From: Latescibacteria bacterium UBA6620
GTDB taxonomy: Bacteria > Latescibacterota > UBA2968
Direction of reading: 5' to 3'
Assembly (NCBI GenBank): GCA_002433075.1
Contig: DJHM01000013.1
Span: 3,798-22,866, forward strand
DNA: 19,069 nt
A program made the translations under genes and the position numbers. The notes beneath the pieces are model-generated. The model ran no database searches and was not told the origin of the DNA. It worked only from the letters and a program-made list of their open reading frames with translations. Of this stretch, positions 5,519 to 13,768 are shown in pieces; the first letter of the stretch is position 1; each line of letters begins with the position of its first letter.

Positions 5519-7824
5519 GTGGGCTCTCTTCGCTCGCGGCGAGGCTGTTGTTGTTGCCTCCGCCTACGCTCGTGCGACGGATGGTGTTGTTGCCAGGGAT
5601 AGGCCACGCGGGCGTGTCTGGTGGCTTCCACAATCGGCAGGAACGCATCCTGGATATGGGTGAGATCCCGTAGAGTGAGGTCGCATTCGTCGAGTTCGCC
5701 GGAGGTGAATCGACCGCGGATGATGGTCTGCACCATACCCTTGATCTGGTCGGGCGCCCCGCCCGGAATCGTTCGAGTCGCAGACTCGATCGCGTCGGCG
5801 AGGTTGATGATGCCTGCGACTTTTGTCTGTGGCTTCGGGCCCGGGTAACGGAAGTCTTCGTCGCGGACCGCCTGCTTGTCGCCACGTTCCAGAGCTCGGT
5901 GCTTGAAACTGGCGATTTCGTTCGTGCCGTGGTGCTGGGGGATCAAGTCGATGATGGCTCGGGGCAGACCTTCTTCCCGTGCGAGCTCAACGCCCTCCTT
6001 CACGTGTGAAATAATGATCAGCGCAGAGAGGCGTGGCTGTAGCTCATCGTGCGGGTTAATGCCTTTCTGATTTTCGATGAAGTAGTGGGGGCGGATCATT
6101 TTCCCGATATCGTGGTAGTAGCAGCCCACGCGGGCCAGAAGTGGATCGGCGTTGATCGCTTCGGCTGCTGCCTCCGACAGACTCGACATAATGATGCTGT
6201 GACTGTAGGTGCCGGGTGCGCGGATGGCCAGATTCCGGAGGAGTGGACGGTTCAGGTCGGATAGTTCGAGCAACGTGATGCTGGTAACGACGTTGAACGT
6301 ACTCTCGAAGATGGGCAGAAGCCCGATGGCAAGGATCGCCGCGCTGCACGATGTGAAGATGCCGAAGACAACGTCCCATCGGGCACGATCTACGAACTCA
6401 CCGACCGTCGCGTAGTTGAAGAACAGGATTCCCGTGGCAGCGATGGTCAGGAAGTAGGCGCCACAGAGGTAGGCGATCGACCGGTAGAAATCACTTCGGT
6501 TGAGGACCTGCCGAACCGAGAATGCGCCCACAATGCCTGTGATCATAAAGACCACGTTATGCTGAAGGCTTCCCAGAATACTGGAGCACAGAATGCTCGT
6601 GGCGATGGCGACGACGAACCCGACTTCGGCATCGAACAACACCGTGGCCAGCATCGTCGACAGGGCGATGGGCACCAGGAACGGAGTGATGAACGGATAC
6701 TGAGCCGCGTAGTGAGCGACCATCGCCGGCATCAGCATCAAGATGCCGAACAGGACAAGATTGGACGTCCTCCGGTAAATGCTCTCGCGAAACAGAGCGA
6801 GAAACGCGAAGAGGACGGCCACCATAATCCCGCTGATGACGAACCTCCCGACGGTCTGTATTGTCGGGAGATACGGGTCTTGCTGCTGGCGCTGATTCAA
6901 GTGCTGCACGAGGGAGCTCAGCTTCTCGACGTGTTCTGGAGTGACTCTTTCGTGCTCGTCGATAATGCGCTCGCCCTTGAGAACGGTGCCCTTGATTCTG
7001 GCCACCTGAGATTCTGCGGCGCGTCTACGCGCTTCGGTGTCGGAACTGGCATAGCTGAGGTTGGGGATCAGAAAGGCTGCGATCAACTCGTAGGCGGCCT
7101 GGATGCGCGCCGGGCTGGAACCGGGAAGGGATTCGAAGATTCGGGCCTGCAGTTCGACGGAAAGCTCGTCAAGATCGCGCACATCCTCTGCGGCGAGACG
7201 ATCCTCACCCGTGGTGGTGAGGATCGAAAGACTGTCCGTTGTGTCGAGTTCGATGGCCGAGCGGTTCTCCATCAGCCCGGAACCGTAGCTGAATGCGAGG
7301 AGTTCGTCGGTCAACTGCTTGAGCCGGTCGAGCCCCTGGAGGGGAATACGCGATTCGTCGAGCAGGTAGGCCAGGGCGGACTCGGAGATCGGCCCGACTT
7401 CAGGGTGGTTGGCCTTCAAACGTTCGGTCTTTACGGAATCTGGAAAGGTCGAGGCTCGAATCAGGACGATGTCGTCTAGCAGGGCGGATGCGGCCGACCG
7501 TCTCTCAACCGGAACTCGGGCGTTGAGCAGAAAAACGGGCGGAACGTTCCCTCGGGCGGCGCCCAGTTCCGCTTCGTAATCGACCTCATTCTTGTAGACA
7601 TAGAAGCTCTTTGGTGCGATGACTTCTTCGAGAGCCACGGTGCTGTCCAGAAACCAGGAAAGTTCGTAGGACTGACGGGCTGGGTAGAGCATCGTCAGTG
7701 TCGCGGTCAGGGCGAGTAGAATCGCTGCCCGACCGAGGAAGTCGCCCGTAAGGAGCGGCTTCGTAAGCCCGTCCAGGCCGGCTCTGTCGCGGCCGGAGTG
7801 CGGCCGTCTCGTGGGAAGCATCAT
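5515..7824 (-). CDS. pgpH: 7TM-HD family c-di-AMP phosphodiesterase (PgpH/YqfF type)
   Basis: A 769-residue membrane protein. One transmembrane helix near 30-47 precedes an extracytoplasmic domain (about 50-320) of the 7TMR-HDED type. Seven hydrophobic helices follow (about 325-515) and then a cytoplasmic HD domain (about 520-745). HD metal ligands are visible as H542 (TYSHS), HD at 571-572 (YYHDIGKM), H607, HH at 631-632 and D677 (LADAIES). In Gram-positives PgpH hydrolyses cyclic di-AMP to pApA. The same activity is inferred here, not shown. Starts ATGATG at 7824, overlapping the phoH stop by 4 nt. The last 25 residues are unusually rich in Arg, Gln and His and run into the ybeY start. The phoH-pgpH-ybeY order is a known conserved cluster. 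Confidence 0.92.
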   Translation of the reverse strand: MMLPTRRPHSGRDRAGLDGLTKPLLTGDFLGRAAILLALTATLTMLYPARQSYELSWFLDSTVALEEVIAPKSFYVYKNEVDYEAELGAARGNVPPVFLLNARVPVERRSAASALLDDIVLIRASTFPDSVKTERLKANHPEVGPISESALAYLLDESRIPLQGLDRLKQLTDELLAFSYGSGLMENRSAIELDTTDSLSILTTTGEDRLAAEDVRDLDELSVELQARIFESLPGSSPARIQAAYELIAAFLIPNLSYASSDTEARRRAAESQVARIKGTVLKGERIIDEHERVTPEHVEKLSSLVQHLNQRQQQDPYLPTIQTVGRFVISGIMVAVLFAFLALFRESIYRRTSNLVLFGILMLMPAMVAHYAAQYPFITPFLVPIALSTMLATVLFDAEVGFVVAIATSILCSSILGSLQHNVVFMITGIVGAFSVRQVLNRSDFYRSIAYLCGAYFLTIAATGILFFNYATVGEFVDRARWDVVFGIFTSCSAAILAIGLLPIFESTFNVVTSITLLELSDLNRPLLRNLAIRAPGTYSHSIIMSSLSEAAAEAINADPLLARVGCYYHDIGKMIRPHYFIENQKGINPHDELQPRLSALIIISHVKEGVELAREEGLPRAIIDLIPQHHGTNEIASFKHRALERGDKQAVRDEDFRYPGPKPQTKVAGIINLADAIESATRTIPGGAPDQIKGMVQTIIRGRFTSGELDECDLTLRDLTHIQDAFLPIVEATRHARVAYPWQQHHPSHERRRRQQQQPRRERREPT

Positions 7825-8900
7825 GAGCTTGTTTCGACCCTGGTCGCTAGGGGGGACGTCGGCTCGTCTGTTTTCGACGAAGGTTCGGCGTCCTCCGTTG
7901 CTGGAAGGGGCAGGCCATCGTCATCCGGAGAAGAAAGGGGTAGCTCCTCCTGCAGGGTCGCCTCGTGTGCATCATAGGCGTTGATGATTTCCTGCACCAG
8001 GGGATGCCGAACCACATCCTGCTCCGTGAATCCGATGAACTTAATGGCTTCTATGTGCTCGAGAATACGCTGAACGTGGATCAAGCCCGATTTTGAGGCA
8101 GCCGGGAGGTCGACCTGTGTCACATCGCCCGTGATCACCGCACGTGAGTTGGCGCCTAAACGTGTCAGGAACATCTTCATCTGAGCGATGCTCGTGTTCT
8201 GAGCCTCGTCGAGGATGACGAAGGCGTTATTCAGGGTCCGGCCCCGCATAAAGGCGAGGGGGGCGATTTCGAACGTCCCGTCCTGCATCAGCCTGGCAAG
8301 CTGGTCTCCTGGCACCATATCCCGAAGGGCATCGTAGAGCGGTCGGAGATAGGGATCGACCTTATCCTGAATATCCCCGGGGAGAAAGCCGAGGTTTTCG
8401 CCGGCCTCGACGGCGGGGCGTGTGAGAATGATTCGACTGACTTCCTTGCGCTTGAGCGCCGCGACTGCGCACGCCACGGCGAGATAGGTCTTCCCCGTTC
8501 CCGCTGGGCCGACACCGAAGACGATATCGTAGTCCGCAATGGCTGCGATGTAGTCTGCCTGCCGGGGTGACCGTGGCCTGACGAGTCCCTTTTTCGTGAC
8601 CAGTGCCGCCCGTGAATCCTCTTCGTCGTCAAGCGTAGGGGGCGTGAACCCGTTTACGTAACCATCGGCATCGAGGTCATCGCCCCGTCGTAGACAGGAG
8701 ATCATTTCTTCGATCAGCGCAGAGACGGCCTTGACCGAACCGCTGGGCCCGTCGACGCGGATCGTATCACCGCGTGCTGTCAAGCGTACGCCATACCTGG
8801 CTTCGAGCGAGATGAGATTCGCGTCGTTGTGACCGAAGAGAGAGAGGGGGTCAGCCCCCTGAATGGAAATGCGATGGGAAAGGCTGGATTGATCATTCAA
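7821..8900 (-). CDS. phoH: PhoH-like ATPase (PhoH/YbeZ)
   Basis: A 359-residue protein if started at TTG 8900. An N-terminal KH-like segment (ISIQGADPLSLFGHNDANL) is followed by a P-loop ATPase core: Walker A GPAGTGKT (131-138) and Walker B VILDEAQN (about 228-235), with the PhoH block RPAVEAGENLGFLPGD between. The C-terminus is an acidic, low-complexity tail of about 45 residues. PhoH/YbeZ proteins bind ATP and RNA and partner with YbeY in rRNA processing. The open frame reaches 9008, but its first codons lie inside the terminator of the upstream gene, and the N-terminus of relatives fits a start near 8900. GGAGG lies about 13 nt upstream of that TTG. First gene of the operon. Its stop overlaps the pgpH start by 4 nt. 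Confidence 0.93.
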   Translation of the reverse strand: MNDQSSLSHRISIQGADPLSLFGHNDANLISLEARYGVRLTARGDTIRVDGPSGSVKAVSALIEEMISCLRRGDDLDADGYVNGFTPPTLDDEEDSRAALVTKKGLVRPRSPRQADYIAAIADYDIVFGVGPAGTGKTYLAVACAVAALKRKEVSRIILTRPAVEAGENLGFLPGDIQDKVDPYLRPLYDALRDMVPGDQLARLMQDGTFEIAPLAFMRGRTLNNAFVILDEAQNTSIAQMKMFLTRLGANSRAVITGDVTQVDLPAASKSGLIHVQRILEHIEAIKFIGFTEQDVVRHPLVQEIINAYDAHEATLQEELPLSSPDDDGLPLPATEDAEPSSKTDEPTSPLATRVETSS

Positions 8901-8980
8901 CGAAGGTCTATTGCCTCCGGGACCGAGCAGTTGGTGTGACTGGTGTTGGCTTCGGGGTGTGGGTGAGTACGACTGTAATG

Positions 8981-9029
8981 AAAAAACAGAAGGCTCCTGT
9001 CCGCGCAACGAGCGGGAGCAGGAGCCTTC
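8981..9029 (-). terminator. Rho-independent terminator of the lipoprotein-LysM transcript
   Basis: Leftward, GAAGGCTCCTG (complement of 9019-9029) pairs perfectly over 11 bp with CAGGAGCCTTC (8989-8999), with a further CCGC/GCGG inner pairing, and TTTTTT follows at 8986-8981. It lies 54 nt past the LysM stop. It also shows that the phoH reading frame to 9008 cannot be fully used, because that frame begins inside this hairpin. Confidence 0.9.
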
Positions 9030-9082
9030 GGAAAAGCTGTTTTGACGTGTTCAGCCTTGCGAGTATGAGAGCGCGGGCCCGG

Positions 9083-9922
9083 TCAGTTCGCCGGGATATC
9101 GAGCACCTGCGCGGGGAAGATCAGGTTCGCATCCAAAATCTGGGACTGGTTCGCCCGGAAAATGCGATGCCACTTCGTCGGATCTTTGTAAACCGCGTCG
9201 GCAATGGTCGACAGATGCTGCCCACTCGTGACAAGGTGCTGGTTGAGATCAACCCCAAACGGCATATTCAATACCCAACTTGGATAGATCAGGTCGGGGT
9301 TCTTGATCTTACCACGGTTTTCCATGTAGATGCGAGGCCAAAGATAGGCGTCGTTGTAAATCGATGGCTTCTTCGCGATGTTCCACAGATTGTCACCACG
9401 AGCGACGGTATAAGGCTTCACACGCTTGCGGGGCATCCGAGCGTTGATCCGCTCGAGAAGCTGATCGATGTTACGGAACTTGGTCTGGGCATCGGGGAGA
9501 TTCGCGAGGATGTCCTTCTTCATTTTCTCTGAGCGATCCTCCATCGAGTTTACTTCGTCGCGTTTGTCGAACAGGGCCTCGTCGGAGAGATTCAACAGAC
9601 CCATCAACCTGGCTTCGATTCGATCGAGTTCAGCGAGGAAACCATCGATGGATGACTGGTCCGTTCCCAGGACTTCGTAGATCTCTTCGTTGACGGCAGC
9701 TACGTCCTTTTCGAGCGCGGTGATTTCAGTGCCGACCGTTTCGCCCATTTTCTTACACTCGGCCAGCGCAAGCCGGGCCTCGGAGGTCCGCTTGTCGTAT
9801 TCGGCCATCTTGATCTTGTACTCGTCGTAGGTCATACCCTGCTGCGCGTCGGCAGCAGTCGACAGCGCGAAACACGCGATGACGGCGCAGAGCAGGGTGG
9901 TGGTGATTCTCTTAAACGTCAT
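9083..9922 (-). CDS. Secreted coiled-coil protein with two LysM domains
   Basis: A 279-residue protein with a signal peptide cut after AADA (about residue 26). Residues 30-165 are charged and helical, likely a coiled coil. Two LysM modules follow: one starting YTVARGDNLWNIAKKP (171-186, to about 221), the second starting HLVTSGQHLSTIADAV (229-244, to about 278). LysM modules bind peptidoglycan or other N-acetylglucosamine polymers. No hydrolase domain is present, so a structural or scaffolding role in the periplasm is inferred. AAGGAGCTTAAGGC provides a good ribosome-binding site before the ATG. It follows the small lipoprotein gene after 14 nt, forming an envelope pair, and is closed by a strong terminator. 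A similar LysM-with-coil architecture is common in uncultured Gram-negative groups, though the specific function is unknown. Confidence 0.88.
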   Translation of the reverse strand: MTFKRITTTLLCAVIACFALSTAADAQQGMTYDEYKIKMAEYDKRTSEARLALAECKKMGETVGTEITALEKDVAAVNEEIYEVLGTDQSSIDGFLAELDRIEARLMGLLNLSDEALFDKRDEVNSMEDRSEKMKKDILANLPDAQTKFRNIDQLLERINARMPRKRVKPYTVARGDNLWNIAKKPSIYNDAYLWPRIYMENRGKIKNPDLIYPSWVLNMPFGVDLNQHLVTSGQHLSTIADAVYKDPTKWHRIFRANQSQILDANLIFPAQVLDIPAN

Positions 9923-9936
9923 GCCTTAAGCTCCTT

Positions 9937-10224
9937 TCACCATTTCCAATACTTGCCGAGCGCCTTTTTAACCACATCGCGATCATTCTTGAGTTTGCCG
10001 AGAAGCGACTTTTTATCCGCCAGCTCCTGCTCCAGCTTTGCGCGGTGTTGCTTGCACGCATTGAGGTCGGCTTCGGCCGACACGGCCCGTTTGCGTGCTT
10101 CCTCGAGCATACTGAGCTGCTCTTTGGACGCCATCGAGGTGCAGCCGGATAGCAGAGGCAACCAGAGCATTGCCACAGCCAACCCTGCCCCCGTCGCTTG
10201 CTTCAGCAGTCTGCATCGAGACAT
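9937..10224 (-). CDS. Small coiled-coil outer-membrane lipoprotein
   Basis: A 95-residue precursor. Basic MSRCRLLK and a hydrophobic stretch lead to lipobox LLSGC (24-28), so Cys28 should be lipidated and become residue 1 of the mature protein. The residue after Cys is Thr, not Asp, compatible with outer-membrane sorting under the E. coli rule. The mature chain is a single predicted helix with heptad-like spacing (SMLEEARKRAVSAEADL, then KLEQELADKKSLLGKL) and ends KYWKW. It recalls Lpp- or OprI-like tethers, though the C-terminal Lys is penultimate rather than last, and no family is firmly recognised. AGGAGAAGGGG gives a strong ribosome-binding site. Pairing with the LysM protein suggests a joint role linking envelope layers, which is inference. 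Confidence 0.8.
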   Translation of the reverse strand: MSRCRLLKQATGAGLAVAMLWLPLLSGCTSMASKEQLSMLEEARKRAVSAEADLNACKQHRAKLEQELADKKSLLGKLKNDRDVVKKALGKYWKW

Positions 10225-10294
10225 AAAGTGCCCCTTCTCCTAGTTTTCGACGGAATTCAACCATCTTGCTGTTTATCAATAGATCGGCAAAGAA

Positions 10295-10349
10295 AGACTA
10301 CCAAACACGCGTACCGCGTCAACTTACTACAGCCCAGGACCTAAGTCAA
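10295..10349 (-). promoter_or_regulatory. Two overlapping sigma70-type promoter candidates
   Basis: Leftward, TTGACT (10349-10344), 17-nt spacer, TAAGTT (10326-10321) forms one candidate. TTGACG (10322-10317), 16-nt spacer, TAGTCT (10300-10295) forms a second, offset by 27 bp. Both -35 boxes are close to TTGACA and both -10 boxes are weak (3 of 6). They lie 70-125 nt before the lipoprotein ATG and would serve the lipoprotein-LysM pair. Confidence 0.45.
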
Positions 10350-10503
10350 GGGAAAATTCTGAATATGCGGTTGTTTTTTAACCCGTTTGCAACATTCCAG
10401 TAGAGTGGGTTCGGGGCCCGAAAACCGCGCAACCCGGTGCCTATGGTGCGCGATTTTATAACATGTTGGATATCGGCTCCGTCGGGGCCCCAAACCTCGG
10501 GTG

Positions 10504-12279
10504 TCAAATCAGGCTGAGGCCTAATTCCCGAAGTTGTGCTGATGACACATCTGAGGGAGCGTTGTCCATCAATGAGGATGCTGTATTGGTCTTTGGAAAG
10601 GGGATGACGTCTCTGATAAAGGGTTTTCCGGCCATCAGGGCGATCACGCGGTCATACCCGAAGGCGATTCCCCCGTGGGGGGGCGCTCCGTAGCTCAGCG
10701 CATCTAGCAGGAAGCCAAATTTCGCCTCTGCTTCGTCCTTCCCGATGTCGAGCAGGCGGAACATACTTTCTTGCAACTCTGTCTGGCTGATTCTGATGCT
10801 CCCACCGGCGATCTCGTTCCCATTCAGGACCAGATCGTAGGCTCTGGCACGTACATTTGCTGGATCCGACTCCATTTGCGCGAGATCCTCGTTCAGGGGA
10901 GACGTAAAGGGATGGTGGCACGCGGCAAATCGCTTACTGTCGGGATCCCACTCGAGAAGCGGGAAGTGCGTTACCCACGTGAATGCATAGGCCGTGTTGT
11001 CCAGAAGGTCCAGCTGACGCGCAAGTTCCAGGCGGAGATTGCCAAGGACGTCTGCCACGATTAGGGGCTGATCTGCGGCAAAAAGCAACAGGTCACCGGG
11101 TTCGGCCGACATTTCCTCGCGGATCAGGGCCTGAGCTTGTTCGGGAAAAAACTTCACGATAGACGATTCCAGCCCTTGTTCCGTCACCTTGATCCACGCC
11201 AGCCCTTTGGCGCCGAACTGCCCCACGTACGTGCCTAGGTCGTCTATCTGCTTTCGCGAGAAGGACCCACACCCCTTCGCATTGATCCCTCTGACCTGCC
11301 CTCCATCCGCTATTACGCTCTTAAATACTTTAAATTCAGAGGCTTGTGCGATTTTTTCTAGATCTACGATCTCCATCTCGAATCGGGTATCAGGCCGGTC
11401 CACGCCAAATCGATCCATAGCATCTTGGTAAGTCATTCGGGGGATGGGATTGGGAATGTCGTAGTCCAGAATGGACTTGAAGACGTGGCGGGTCAGGCCT
11501 TCGGCCATCGACATCACATCTTCTTCCTCGACAAACGACATTTCGATGTCGATTTGAGTGAATTCAGGCTGCCGGTCGCCCCTCAGGTCCTCATCCCGGA
11601 AACATCGTACGATCTGGAAGTACTTCTCGAATCCTGCGATCATCAGGAGTTGTTTGTAAGTCTGGGGTGACTGCGGGAGGGCGTAGAACTGGCCTGGATG
11701 AACCCTTGACGGTACCAGGTAGTCACGGGCTCCCTCGGGGGTACTTTTCATCAGGAAGGGCGTTTCTATTTCCATGAAACCATTCTGCGACAAATGCTTA
11801 CGTACTTCCTGTGAAGCAGAGTGTCGAAGCTTGATGGCTTTTTGCATCTCAGGTCTGCGAAGATCTAGATAGCGATATCTCAGCCTGATCTCTTCGCCCA
11901 ACTCCTGATCGTCCTCGATCATAAAGGGGGGCGTTTCGGCTTCGTTCAGGATCCGGACGGAATGGCACTCCACGTCGACGGCACCCGTGTCCAGGTTGTC
12001 GTTCGTCATTCCTTCGGGCCGATGCTCGACCTTGCCTTGGACGGCAAGGACGTACTCATTCCGGATCCCCTCGGCCTTTTCGTGCATAACAGCTTCAATA
12101 TCCGGGCGGAATACCACCTGGGTGATCCCCTCCCGGTCCCTGAGGTCGACGAAGATCACACCCCCGTGATCTCGCCGCTTTCCGACCCATCCCATCAGCG
12201 TGACTTCCTTGCCCACATCTGCCTCTCGCAACGCGTTGCAGTGGTGGGTTCTCTTCCAGCCGTCGAGTGATTCGGGCAT
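10504..12279 (-). CDS. aspS: Aspartyl-tRNA synthetase, bacterial type, possibly nondiscriminating
   Basis: A 591-residue class II synthetase of bacterial type. It has an OB-fold anticodon domain (about 1-110, with WVGKRRDHGGVIFVDLRDREG at 31-51, given here as WVGKRRDHGG and VIFVDLRDREG), the catalytic core with motif 2 FRDEDLRGDRQPEFTQID (227-244), a bacterial GAD insertion (about 290-410) and motif 3 GAPPHGGIAFGYDR (531-544). It charges tRNA-Asp with aspartate. The residue equivalent to Leu30 of E. coli AspRS is His38. A His here is seen in nondiscriminating enzymes that also charge tRNA-Asn, so a GatCAB route to Asn-tRNA is possible. ATG at 12279 has AGGA 8 nt upstream, inside the hisS end, and only 3 nt separate the two genes. 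Co-transcribed with hisS. Confidence 0.97.
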   Translation of the reverse strand: MPESLDGWKRTHHCNALREADVGKEVTLMGWVGKRRDHGGVIFVDLRDREGITQVVFRPDIEAVMHEKAEGIRNEYVLAVQGKVEHRPEGMTNDNLDTGAVDVECHSVRILNEAETPPFMIEDDQELGEEIRLRYRYLDLRRPEMQKAIKLRHSASQEVRKHLSQNGFMEIETPFLMKSTPEGARDYLVPSRVHPGQFYALPQSPQTYKQLLMIAGFEKYFQIVRCFRDEDLRGDRQPEFTQIDIEMSFVEEEDVMSMAEGLTRHVFKSILDYDIPNPIPRMTYQDAMDRFGVDRPDTRFEMEIVDLEKIAQASEFKVFKSVIADGGQVRGINAKGCGSFSRKQIDDLGTYVGQFGAKGLAWIKVTEQGLESSIVKFFPEQAQALIREEMSAEPGDLLLFAADQPLIVADVLGNLRLELARQLDLLDNTAYAFTWVTHFPLLEWDPDSKRFAACHHPFTSPLNEDLAQMESDPANVRARAYDLVLNGNEIAGGSIRISQTELQESMFRLLDIGKDEAEAKFGFLLDALSYGAPPHGGIAFGYDRVIALMAGKPFIRDVIPFPKTNTASSLMDNAPSDVSSAQLRELGLSLI

Positions 12280-12282
12280 CGA

Positions 12283-13554
12283 TCAGTCCTGTCGTTTCAG
12301 AGCGTCAACGAGCGCGCTGGTGGGGAGGGTCTGCTGGCTGCCGTCTCGGAGGTTCTTGAGGGTCACCACGTCTTTTTCGACTTCGTCGGGGCCGATCACA
12401 GCCACGAACGGGATCCCTTTTCTGTCTGCGTATTTGAACTGCCTGTCCAGGCGCTGGCCGGGGTTCGTCCCCAGTTCGGTCGGTATGCCCGCCGTTCTGG
12501 ACTTCACTGCGAGGGCCGAGGATGCCGTGAGAAGGTCGTCACTGAAGACGGACACGAACAGGCGGGTGGGGGGCCCCGATTCCGCAGGCATTCGATCGAC
12601 TTCCTTGAGCAGTTCGGCGATCGCCATGTCACCCAGCGCGAATCCGATTCCTGGAATCTCTCGCTTTCCGCCGACCTGCCGCGTCAGGTTATCGTAACGT
12701 CCCCCGCCGAAAAGCGCGCGACGTAGGTCCGTCTTTGCCCAGGCTTCGAACACGGTGCTGGTGTAGTAATCGAACCCTCGGACGATCGTGAGATCGAGTT
12801 TAATGAAGTCTTCGACACCCCGGTCGGCAAGGTGGCCCATCATTTGGTCCAGCCACGGAGAAACGATGCGTTGGTGTCGGGTCAGGGCATCATCGAGTTC
12901 GCCCGATTGGGAGGACGGGAGACCTGAATCGGTAAGAGCGGCCACGAATTTTTGGCTGCCCATTTTGTCCCGACGATCGATCAGGCCCAGGACATCCCCG
13001 ATCCGAGCGGGCGGAATCCCGATTTCGTCGACGATGAAGGACTCGAGGCCCTGCCGGTCATTCAGTCGAATTTCAACCAGATCGGGCGAGAGATCGAGGG
13101 CCTTGAAAACTTCGCACGCAACGTGAATGACCTCTGCGTCAGCGAGGGCGGATTCCAGACCTAGAAGATCGAGGTTCCACTGAAAAAACGCTCGACCGCG
13201 TCCTCTCTGGGGGCGCTCGTAGCGAAAAAATCTTCCATAGGACTGCCAGCGCACGGGAAACTCTAGCTGCCCCTCCTTTGCCGCCACCATCCGGGCGAGC
13301 GTAGGCGTTAACTCGGGCCGCATGACGAGACTTTTGCCGTCCCGATCTGTCAGCGTGAACGTCTGCTGACCGACGATTTCCTCGCTCGTTTTCTCCAGGT
13401 AGAGTTCAATCGGTTCCAGAATCGGACCTTCGTACTCCTCGTAACCGAACAGACGGCCGACTTCCAACAGCTTCCCGCTCAGCCATCGCTGGTAGGCCCA
13501 GTCTTCGGGGTAGAAGTCGCGCGTACCTTTGACTTTGATGATCTGTTCTGGCAT
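12283..13554 (-). CDS. hisS: Histidyl-tRNA synthetase
   Basis: A 423-residue class II synthetase. It opens with IIKVKGTRDFYP (5-16), carries motif 1 around RPELTPTLAR (79-88), motif 2 GRFFRYERPQRGRGRAFFQ (107-125), the histidine-specific signature RGFDYYTSTVFE (259-270), GGGRYDNL (283-290) and motif 3 GIGFALGDM (302-310). A C-terminal anticodon-binding domain spans about 331-420. It charges tRNA-His. The stretch after motif 2 reads FQWNLDLLG instead of the more common FxQ-x-x-VE-x-xG form, a variant I associate with planctomycete- or organelle-like HisRS, from memory. ATG 13554 lacks a strong Shine-Dalgarno. A long structured leader precedes it. First gene of the hisS-aspS transcript. Confidence 0.97.
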   Translation of the reverse strand: MPEQIIKVKGTRDFYPEDWAYQRWLSGKLLEVGRLFGYEEYEGPILEPIELYLEKTSEEIVGQQTFTLTDRDGKSLVMRPELTPTLARMVAAKEGQLEFPVRWQSYGRFFRYERPQRGRGRAFFQWNLDLLGLESALADAEVIHVACEVFKALDLSPDLVEIRLNDRQGLESFIVDEIGIPPARIGDVLGLIDRRDKMGSQKFVAALTDSGLPSSQSGELDDALTRHQRIVSPWLDQMMGHLADRGVEDFIKLDLTIVRGFDYYTSTVFEAWAKTDLRRALFGGGRYDNLTRQVGGKREIPGIGFALGDMAIAELLKEVDRMPAESGPPTRLFVSVFSDDLLTASSALAVKSRTAGIPTELGTNPGQRLDRQFKYADRKGIPFVAVIGPDEVEKDVVTLKNLRDGSQQTLPTSALVDALKRQD

Positions 13555-13762
13555 CTCGATTCGATAGACAACCGGAAACGCTGTGCTCTCTCACTTTGAA
13601 AGCGAGGCCTGATTCCGGTTACCTGTTACCGATTCACAAGCGGGATCTATGTTTCCTACCCACGATTCTTAATCGAAAATAGGCGTCTCACAACTAAGAG
13701 GGATGCGCTACGGATCGTTTCGCAGTTTCAGGCAAAACCCGGAACCTTGCGTCCACGGGCGA
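13555..13762 (-). promoter_or_regulatory. Long structured 5' leader of hisS-aspS mRNA
   Basis: About 208 nt lie between the predicted transcription start and the hisS ATG. Near the ATG, an 8-bp stem (13570-13577 with 13613-13620, AACCGGAA/TTCCGGTT) encloses a second 5-bp hairpin (13590-13594 with 13602-13606, one G-U pair). A third small hairpin, CGATT/AATCG, lies at 13663-13675. The T-box signature is absent and no leader peptide rich in His or Asp codons was found. The stem near the start codon and the missing strong SD hint at translational control, which is inference. Confidence 0.4.
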
Positions 13763-13768
13763 GCGCCG

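Noticed and set aside
6559..7479. Plus-strand open frame of 306 codons opposite the 7TM-HD gene
   Set aside because: Antisense to a clear membrane protein. Its composition is rich in Asp, Glu, Arg and Gly, as expected from reading GC-rich codons backwards.
8901..9008. N-terminal extension of PhoH to TTG 9008
   Set aside because: The first codons fall inside the terminator of the upstream transcript, and the added residues do not resemble the start of PhoH proteins.
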